From Pseudomonadota bacterium (lineage in GTDB: Bacteria; Pseudomonadota; Gammaproteobacteria; Xanthomonadales; Xanthomonadaceae), in assembly GCA_023423605.1 (NCBI GenBank), contig JAFAFF010000179.1, positions 1 through 5,684 of the forward strand: 5,684 nt of DNA. The letters are read 5' to 3'. Each line of letters opens with the position of its first letter. The first letter of the stretch is position 1. Position numbers and translations under genes: made by a program. The notes under the pieces are model-generated. The model was not told where the DNA came from. It saw nothing but the letters and a program-made list of their open reading frames with translations, and made no database searches. Below are positions 1-4,176 of this stretch, piece after piece.

Positions 1-189
1 GCGGTGGAGAATGCCCGCGCCATCTTCACCACCGACGGCCACTTCACCCCGGCCGACCTGGAAACCCCGCTGAAGGTGCTGCGCGAGTTCAACAAGGACG
101 TCGCCAACACCGATATCGACCTGTCGAAGACCTACACCAACACCTTCGTCGAGCGTGCCGCCGCTTCCGCGCCGGCCGCCCAGCCGTAA
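1..189 (+). CDS. ABC transporter periplasmic substrate-binding protein, C-terminal end (NitT/TauT type), partial
   Basis: The frame is open from base 1 and ends at TAA 187-189, giving the last 62 residues of a protein that starts outside the window. The visible part is a soluble, helical, charged segment (for example VLREFNKDV) followed by a short Ala/Pro-rich tail, with no membrane segment. On its own this fragment is not diagnostic. The call comes mainly from context: an ATPase starts 25 nt downstream and is followed by a TauC/SsuC-type permease, the usual binding protein-ATPase-permease order of nitrate/sulfonate/taurine importers (NMT1/THI5-like binding proteins). The helical C-terminus preceding a final Tyr/Phe-containing stretch (TYTNTF) fits that family. 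The protein would capture the substrate in the periplasm and deliver it to the permease. The ligand cannot be inferred because the binding-site lobes are not in view. Confidence 0.72.
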   Translation, partial: AVENARAIFTTDGHFTPADLETPLKVLREFNKDVANTDIDLSKTYTNTFVERAAASAPAAQP

Positions 190-214
190 CCCCAACCCAC
201 AAGGGAGACTCCCC

Positions 215-1048
215 ATGGCACTCAATGCCACTGTGCGCCAGCTCAACGGCGCGCCGCAGCTGGAGCCTGCGCAGACCATGGTCAGCATCAACCGGATGAC
301 CATGTCCTTCGGCGATTTCACCGCCGTGCGCGATGTCGACATCCAGGTCGGCGATGGCGAATTCCTTGCCATCGTCGGACCGACCGGCTGCGGCAAGAGC
401 ACCATCCTCAATTCCGTGGCCGGCCTGCTGAAGCCGTCTTCGGGCGATATCGCCATCGATGGCAGGCCGGTCAACGGCGTGCAGGAATCGGTGGGCTACC
501 TGTTCCAGCAGGACGCGCTGCTGCCCTGGAAGACCGCTTACCAGAACGTGGAGCTGGGCCTGAAGTTCCGTGGCATCGGCGAAGCCGAGCGCAGGCAGAA
601 GGTCACCGCATGGCTGGCCAAGGTGGGCCTGACCGGCTTCGAACACCGCTATCCGCACCAGCTTTCCGGCGGCCAGCGCAAGCGCGTGCAGATGGCGCAG
701 GCGCTGATCGTGGAGCCGAAGGTGATCCTGATGGATGAACCGTTCTCGGCCCTGGACATCCATACCCGGCACCTGATGCAGAACGAGCTGCTGCGCCTGT
801 GGCAGGAAGACCGCCGCTCGGTGATCCTGATCACCCACGATCTTGAGGAAGCCATCGCGCTGGGCGATCGCGTGGTGGTGCTGTCTTCCGGTCCGGCCAG
901 CCGCGTGGTGCGCAGCTTCGACGTGGACCTGGAGCGTCCGCGCAACGTTGCCGAAATCAAGCTGGACGAACGTTTCACCGACCTGTACCGCGATATCTGG
1001 GCCTGCCTGCGCGGCGAAGTGGAGAAGAGCTATGCACGCCAGGACTGA
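215..1048 (+). CDS. ABC transporter ATP-binding protein, NitT/TauT (nitrate/sulfonate/taurine) family
   Basis: This 277-residue cytoplasmic ATPase should power substrate import through the permease encoded next to it. All nucleotide-binding motifs are visible: Walker A GPTGCGKST at residues 55-63, Q-loop in LFQQD (96-100), signature LSGGQ (150-154), Walker B VILMDE (170-175, catalytic E175), D-loop SALD (178-181) and switch histidine H208. The stretch after the Q-loop (ALLPWKTAYQNV) is the pattern shared by SsuB, TauB and NrtD-type ATPases, and the length fits single-domain members. The start at ATG 215 is preceded by AAGGGAG (201-207) at 7-nt spacing. The frame is open upstream to 155, but those codons overlap the preceding gene and have no ribosome site. 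One oddity is Q162 in the helix after the signature (MAQAL), where relatives usually carry Arg (ARAL). The substrate is unknown, so no symbol is given. Confidence 0.93.
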   Translation: MALNATVRQLNGAPQLEPAQTMVSINRMTMSFGDFTAVRDVDIQVGDGEFLAIVGPTGCGKSTILNSVAGLLKPSSGDIAIDGRPVNGVQESVGYLFQQDALLPWKTAYQNVELGLKFRGIGEAERRQKVTAWLAKVGLTGFEHRYPHQLSGGQRKRVQMAQALIVEPKVILMDEPFSALDIHTRHLMQNELLRLWQEDRRSVILITHDLEEAIALGDRVVVLSSGPASRVVRSFDVDLERPRNVAEIKLDERFTDLYRDIWACLRGEVEKSYARQD

Positions 1049-1808
1049 CAAATTCATCCAGATCGCGCTGGTGGTCATCGTGTTCGGTGGCTGGCAGGCG
1101 GGCGTCCGCCTGGGCTGGGTGGACCCGTTCTTCTTCCCGGCACCGCTGGACATCATCAAGCAGATGTACACCTGGCTGGCCGATACCTCGTTCTACCAGC
1201 ACGTCTACATCACCCTGACCGAAACCGCGCTGGGCTACCTCATCGGTACTGCGCTGGGCGTGGCCGGCGGCGTGTGGCTGGGCCTGAGCCGGCGTTCGGC
1301 GCGCATCCTGGATCCCTTCATCAAAGGCTTCAACGCGATCCCGCGCGTGGTGCTGGCTCCGATCTTCGTGCTCTGGCTCGGCCTGGGGCTGTGGTCGAAG
1401 GTGGCGCTGGCGGTGACGCTGGTGTTCTTCACCACCTTCTTCAACGCCATGCAGGGCGTGCGCGAGGTGAACCCGGTGGTGCTGGCCAACGCCCGCATCC
1501 TCGGCGCGGGCCGCAGCGATCTGCTGCGCCATGTGTACTTCCCGGCCGCCGCCAGCTGGATCCTGTCCTCGCTGCGCACCTCGGTGGGCTTTGCCGTGGT
1601 CGGTGCCATCATCGGCGAATACCTGGGCGCTTCGGCGGGCCTGGGGTACCTGATCGCGCAGGCCGAAGGCAACTTCAACGCAGTGGGCGTGTTCGCCGGC
1701 ATCATCATCCTGGCCGCCTTCGTGCTGGTCATCGATGCGTTGCTCGACGTGGTCGAGAACCGCCTGATCACCTGGCGCCCGAACGCGCAGCAGTCAGCCA
1801 CCAGCTGA
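1032..1808 (+). CDS. ABC transporter inner-membrane permease, NitT/TauT (TauC/SsuC-like) family
   Basis: This 258-residue integral membrane protein is the probable translocation subunit, working as a dimer with the upstream ATPase. Hydrophobic segments lie at about residues 9-27, 63-85, 103-118, 123-140, 183-199 and 219-240, the six-helix layout of the binding-protein-dependent permease fold. The ATPase-docking EAA-type loop is at about 145-175, with ANARILGAG followed by HVYFPAA, where the conserved Gly is G158 or G160. The early FFFPAPLDI stretch (33-41) and the GEYLGASAGLGYLI stretch (195-208) are typical of TauC/SsuC/NrtB relatives. The start at ATG 1032 has GGAG (1021-1024) at 7-nt spacing and lies inside the 3' end of the ATPase gene (17-nt overlap), which suggests translational coupling. 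The frame is open further upstream only because the region is GC-rich. The transported anion cannot be determined. Confidence 0.92.
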   Translation: MHARTDKFIQIALVVIVFGGWQAGVRLGWVDPFFFPAPLDIIKQMYTWLADTSFYQHVYITLTETALGYLIGTALGVAGGVWLGLSRRSARILDPFIKGFNAIPRVVLAPIFVLWLGLGLWSKVALAVTLVFFTTFFNAMQGVREVNPVVLANARILGAGRSDLLRHVYFPAAASWILSSLRTSVGFAVVGAIIGEYLGASAGLGYLIAQAEGNFNAVGVFAGIIILAAFVLVIDALLDVVENRLITWRPNAQQSATS

Positions 1809-1933
1809 CATCCGCGGCGCCGCCGGCCCTCGTCCCGGCGGCGCCGCTCCTGTTTCCTCCCCCGATTTTTCCCCCGCACCACCGCAACAGGCCAGCGTCG
1901 GGCCAGGGGGCCGGCTGGCCGGAGAGAACCCTC
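1809..1933 (+). other. Intergenic leader between permease and porin genes
   Basis: These 125 nt hold the hairpin at 1814-1847, a C/T-rich stretch (about 1848-1880) and a second weaker inverted repeat, GGCCAGC (1890-1896) with GCTGGCC (1914-1920). The second stem ends right before the porin Shine-Dalgarno GGAGAG (1921-1926), so it could affect initiation. No convincing -35/-10 promoter was seen, so the porin is probably read from the transporter promoter upstream of the window. Confidence 0.45.
1814..1847 (+). terminator. GC-rich hairpin between permease and porin genes (attenuator or mRNA-processing stem-loop)
   Basis: A perfect 13-bp inverted repeat, arms 1814-1826 (GCGGCGCCGCCGG) and 1835-1847, with an 8-nt loop, begins 5 nt after the permease stop. 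It lacks a proper U-tract directly after the stem: the next bases are TCCTGTTTCC, and the nearest T run is ATTTTT at 1865-1870. It is therefore not a classical intrinsic terminator. Possible roles are a leaky terminator or a 3' stabilising structure that separates expression of transporter and porin within one operon. The structure is seen directly; the role is inferred. Confidence 0.55.
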
Positions 1934-3388
1934 ATGCATACATCCCACGTGCTGCGCCGCGCAGCGCTGCCGGCGGCGCTTGGCCTGCTGCTGGCCAGCG
2001 GCCACGCCGGCGCCCAGTCCAACCCATCGGCCACCACGGCGCCGGCGCCGCTCAGCCAGGCCGAACTAAGTGCGCTGGTGCAGCAGCAGGCGCTGCAGAT
2101 CCAGCAGCTGGAAGCCCGCCTGCGCGCGGTGGAAGGCGGCGCCGCGACGGTGGCTTCGCCGTCGGCAGCAACCGCTCCCGCCGCACCGGCCGCGCTTGAA
2201 CAGCGGGTGGCGGCCGTCGAAAAGGCGCAGTCGAAGGCGCCGAAGGTGTCCTGGTCGAAGGGCGCGCCGGAGTTCAGCAGCGCCGACGGTACAACCACGT
2301 TCCGTCCGCGCGGCCGCCTGTTCGTGGACCAGTCCAGTACGTCCGGTTCGGACCATGGCGGGCGAAATCTTTCCGGCACCGAGATCCGTTCGGTGCGGCT
2401 TGGCGCGGAAGGTCGCTACGGCGTGCTGGGCTGGGCCGTGGAAGGGGACTTCGCGGACAACGCAGTAGCGTGGAAATCGGTCTACGCCACGGTGGACCAC
2501 CGCCTGTTCGGGCAATCGGCGGACCTGACCATCGGCAACCGCCTCAACGACCGCGGCCTGGATGGTTCCAGCAGCACCTCCAACACCCCGTTCCAGGACC
2601 GCAACGTGGTCGGCACGCTGGTGATGCCGCAGCGCGGGCTGTTCGGCGTCGGCCTGACCGAACGCGTATACGGAAAGGGCTGGCATGCCAGCCTGTCGGT
2701 GGCCGGCAACGACCTCAACAACAGCGGCAGCGACAACGACAGCCTGACCTGGGCCACGCGCGTGCACTGGAATCCGCTGCTTTCCAGCGACGCCACCGTG
2801 CATCTGGCGGCGTGGGCGTTCCACGAGGAGATTCCCGGCGGTGCCAGCGGCGTGCTGCGCAGCTCGGCGATCAGCGGGCATTTCAACGACGAGATCAAGA
2901 TCGCCCCCGGCACGCTGGTGGGCACCGACCGCAGCAACGCCTGGGGCGTGGAAGCGGCCGGTTTCTTCGGCCCGTTCTGGGCCAGCGGCGAGTGGGGCAC
3001 GCGCAACCTGCGCGGCGTGGATGCCAGTGGCCGGTACGATCTGGACCATGACGCGTGGTCGGTCGGGGCGGGGTGGTTCATCGCCGGCGCGACGCCGTCG
3101 TATTCGGCCAAGGGCGGTACCTGGGGGAAGGTGAAGGTGGCCGAACCGGTGACCTCCGGCGGCAGGGGCGCGTTCGAGCTGAAGGCGCGCTACGAAGACG
3201 TGGACTACGCGGAACTGCCCACCGGCGGCACCGGCAGCGCGTGGACGCTGGGCGGCAACTGGTACCTGAACGACTACAGCCGGGTGATGCTGGACGTGGT
3301 GCGCTGGAAGACCGACAACCACAGCGGCGCCTACGTTGGCCCGGACGAGGGCACCACCTTCAACACCCGCCTGCAGTTGACGTTCTAG
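1934..3388 (+). CDS. OprO/OprP-like outer-membrane porin (phosphate-selective porin family), probable
   Basis: This 484-residue outer-membrane beta-barrel protein probably lets the ABC transporter substrate or a similar anion enter the periplasm. Residues 1-27 form a Sec signal peptide: two arginines (8-9), a hydrophobic Ala/Leu core and an AGA cleavage site before Q28. Residues about 40-66 (QQQALQIQQLEARL) and 88-99 form short heptad-like coiled-coil segments joined by an Ala/Pro/Ser linker, a layout also common in OprO/P-type porins for trimer packing. From about 122 the sequence alternates in beta-strand fashion, starting with FRPRGRLFVDQ, and contains an IGNRLNDRGLD segment resembling the conserved OprP loop entry. 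It ends in LQLTF, with the terminal Phe recognised by the BAM machinery. The start at ATG 1934 has GGAGAG (1921-1926) 7 nt upstream and gives the signal peptide. The frame runs open upstream through the permease gene without coding evidence. Family-name specificity for phosphate should not be assumed here. Confidence 0.85.
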   Translation: MHTSHVLRRAALPAALGLLLASGHAGAQSNPSATTAPAPLSQAELSALVQQQALQIQQLEARLRAVEGGAATVASPSAATAPAAPAALEQRVAAVEKAQSKAPKVSWSKGAPEFSSADGTTTFRPRGRLFVDQSSTSGSDHGGRNLSGTEIRSVRLGAEGRYGVLGWAVEGDFADNAVAWKSVYATVDHRLFGQSADLTIGNRLNDRGLDGSSSTSNTPFQDRNVVGTLVMPQRGLFGVGLTERVYGKGWHASLSVAGNDLNNSGSDNDSLTWATRVHWNPLLSSDATVHLAAWAFHEEIPGGASGVLRSSAISGHFNDEIKIAPGTLVGTDRSNAWGVEAAGFFGPFWASGEWGTRNLRGVDASGRYDLDHDAWSVGAGWFIAGATPSYSAKGGTWGKVKVAEPVTSGGRGAFELKARYEDVDYAELPTGGTGSAWTLGGNWYLNDYSRVMLDVVRWKTDNHSGAYVGPDEGTTFNTRLQLTF

Positions 3389-3446
3389 AAAAAGGGGGGG
3401 GACGGAGGCGGTTAATTCAGATTAACAGCCTCCGTCCCCCTTTTTT
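3389..3446. terminator. Strong intrinsic terminator, likely bidirectional
   Basis: Directly after the porin stop, A5 and G8 tracts lead into a stem that pairs 3397-3409 with 3428-3440 over 13 perfect base pairs (GGGGGACGGAGGC). A single G-A mismatch follows, then six more pairs (GTTAAT 3411-3416 with ATTAAC 3421-3426) capped by a TCAG tetraloop. T6 (3441-3446) follows the stem on the plus strand. The A-tract before it provides a U-tract for minus-strand transcripts. The extra three G bases (3394-3396) can wobble-pair with U. This should isolate the porin operon from vapBC. Confidence 0.93.
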
Positions 3447-3455
3447 CGGGTATGG

Positions 3456-3494
3456 CGGTATGCGGGCTGGAGTATGTATAATTCATGCATACCG
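3456..3494. promoter_or_regulatory. Inverted repeat flanking the -10 box, candidate VapB/VapBC operator
   Basis: CGGTATGC (3456-3463) and GCATACCG (3487-3494) form a perfect 8-bp inverted repeat with a 23-bp spacer. The arm centres are 31 bp apart, about three helical turns, so both arms face the same side of DNA. The TATAAT box lies between them. Extra copies of the half-site core occur as GGTATG at 3449-3454 and AGTATG at 3471-3476. The site is seen directly. AbrB-fold antitoxins commonly repress their own promoter through inverted repeats, so its use as operator is an inference. Confidence 0.6.
3477..3482 (+). promoter_or_regulatory. Putative vapBC promoter, -10 box
   Basis: TATAAT is a perfect sigma-70 -10 hexamer in an otherwise GC-rich stretch. 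No good -35 is visible 16-18 nt upstream (around 3454-3459 the sequence is GGCGGT), so activity may lean on the TG just upstream (3475-3476) or on an activator. Expected transcription start is near 3489, about 20 nt before the vapB start codon, which would exclude the in-frame ATG at 3485 as a start. Confidence 0.6.
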
Positions 3495-3496
3495 AA

Positions 3497-3508
3497 GAGG
3501 GCATGCCC
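3497..3508 (+). promoter_or_regulatory. vapB Shine-Dalgarno overlapped by a 10-bp palindrome
   Basis: GAGGG (3497-3501) lies 7 nt before ATG 3509 and decides the start. The other in-frame ATGs are less suitable: 3503 is only 1 nt from the same site, and 3485 is upstream of the expected transcript start. GGGCATGCCC (3499-3508) is a perfect palindrome sharing bases with the ribosome site. It has no loop, so a DNA-binding or dimer-pairing role is more likely than a hairpin. Confidence 0.5.
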
Positions 3509-3733
3509 ATGGAAGCCACCGTTGCCGAACGCGGACAGATCACCCTGCCAAAGGCCGTGCGCGATGCGCTGGGGCTGACCAAGGGCACCCAGCTGACCGT
3601 GGAACTGGATGGCAGCCGCATCATCCTGCGCAAGAGCGTTGACGATGCCATCTCGCGTGCGCGCGGAAAGTTCGCACTGGACGGGTTCGAGTCGGCCGAG
3701 GCGGCCGTGAAGTCGGTCCGCGAGGAGGAATGA
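3509..3733 (+). CDS. vapB: AbrB/MazE-fold antitoxin, VapB-type
   Basis: This 74-residue protein is the predicted antitoxin and self-regulator of the adjacent PIN toxin. Residues 3-40 carry the swapped-hairpin (SpoVT-AbrB) DNA-binding domain, with the diagnostic run ERGQITLPKAVRDALGL (8-24) followed by KGTQLTVELDG and IILRK. This N-terminal domain should dimerise and bind the operator around 3456-3494. Residues about 41-74 form a charged, probably flexible helix (KSVDDAISRARGKF, ending VREEE) of the kind that wraps around the toxin and occludes its active site. ATG 3509 was chosen on the ribosome-site spacing, and a longer 82-residue reading from 3485 is unlikely. The gene has its own promoter and is followed after 6 nt by the toxin gene. 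Its codon bias matches its neighbours, so there is no sign of recent transfer. The exact family subclass was not resolved. Confidence 0.9.
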   Translation: MEATVAERGQITLPKAVRDALGLTKGTQLTVELDGSRIILRKSVDDAISRARGKFALDGFESAEAAVKSVREEE

Positions 3734-3739
3734 GGCGCG

Positions 3740-4138
3740 ATGATCGCCGTCGATTCCCCGGTCCTGATCGAACTGCTCAGCAATGGCCCGCAGGCCGATG
3801 CCGTGGAAGCCTGCCTGCGGCAGAGCCTGGTCGGCGGCCGCGTGGTGGTCTGCGGCGCGACGCTGGCCGAAGTGTGTGCCGCGCTGCGTGGCGGCGCCGA
3901 GGTGCTGGAAGCGCTGGAGGAAATGGGCGTCCATTTCAATCCCATGGAAGCCAAATCCGCACTGCGCGCCGGTGAGATGCGGCGCAGGCATCGCCAGCGC
4001 GGCAGCGGCCGCCGCAGCCTCGATGAATTCATGGTGGGGGCCCACGCGCTGCTGCAGTGCGATGGCCTGATCACCTGGAACGACACGTTTTATCGCGACT
4101 ACTTCAAGGGCCTGAAGCTGATCGTGCCGCACGCCTGA
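3740..4138 (+). CDS. vapC: PIN-domain toxin ribonuclease, VapC-type
   Basis: This 132-residue protein fits the size of VapC toxins, which cleave specific RNAs (often tRNA or rRNA) with Mg2+ held by clustered acidic residues and are silenced by the partner antitoxin. The first acidic residue is D5 in AVDSPVLIELL and the second is E44 in TLAEVCAALR. The C-terminal part has LDEFMVGAHAL (94-104) and LITWNDTFYRDYFKGL (110-125), typical PIN motifs. Aligned by the GAHA and F positions, the third acidic site would be E96 (with D95 next to it) and the fourth N114 (with D115 next to it), so acid placement departs from the common D...D pattern. A basic loop (RRRHRQRGSGRR, 81-92) may contact RNA. The start at ATG 3740 follows vapB by 6 nt; GAGGAGG (3722-3728) inside the vapB end and GAGG (3732-3735) are available ribosome sites, suggesting coupled translation. 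Confidence 0.88.
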   Translation: MIAVDSPVLIELLSNGPQADAVEACLRQSLVGGRVVVCGATLAEVCAALRGGAEVLEALEEMGVHFNPMEAKSALRAGEMRRRHRQRGSGRRSLDEFMVGAHALLQCDGLITWNDTFYRDYFKGLKLIVPHA

Positions 4139-4176
4139 GCCCATTACTTTTTCATTCGCATTACCCGGGAGTTGTC
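4139..4176 (+). other. Short vapC-acnB intergenic gap
   Basis: Only 38 nt separate the vapC stop from the acnB start. They contain a T-rich stretch (TACTTTTTCATT, about 4145-4156) and the acnB ribosome site GGGAG (4167-4171), 5 nt before ATG. No stem precedes the T-rich stretch, so it is not an intrinsic terminator. No convincing -35/-10 pair was found here or in the last part of vapC. Confidence 0.6.

Noticed and set aside
843..1031. N-terminal extension of the permease within the ATPase gene
   Set aside because: It overlaps the ATPase coding sequence and reads as Trp/Ala/Cys-rich sequence. The start at 1032 has a ribosome site and gives the normal family length.
89..1171. A 360-codon minus-strand open frame opposite the ATPase
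   Set aside because: The opposite strand encodes all canonical ABC ATPase motifs; this is a compositional shadow.
1274..1933. An upstream extension of the porin frame through the permease gene
   Set aside because: It lacks a ribosome site, reads as Gly/Arg/Ala-rich sequence, and overlaps the well-supported permease. The ATG at 1934 is followed by a proper signal peptide.
2066..3322. A 418-codon minus-strand open frame opposite the porin
   Set aside because: The porin frame has a ribosome site, signal peptide and C-terminal Phe. The antisense product is low-complexity Arg/Ala/Gly/His-rich with no family signal.
3485..3508. Longer vapB start at ATG 3485 or 3503
   Set aside because: ATG 3485 is upstream of the transcript start expected from the TATAAT box. 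ATG 3503 is too close to the ribosome site. ATG 3509 has good spacing and begins right at the AbrB-like domain.
4145..4156. T-rich stretch after vapC as an intrinsic terminator
   Set aside because: No GC-rich stem-loop directly precedes it.
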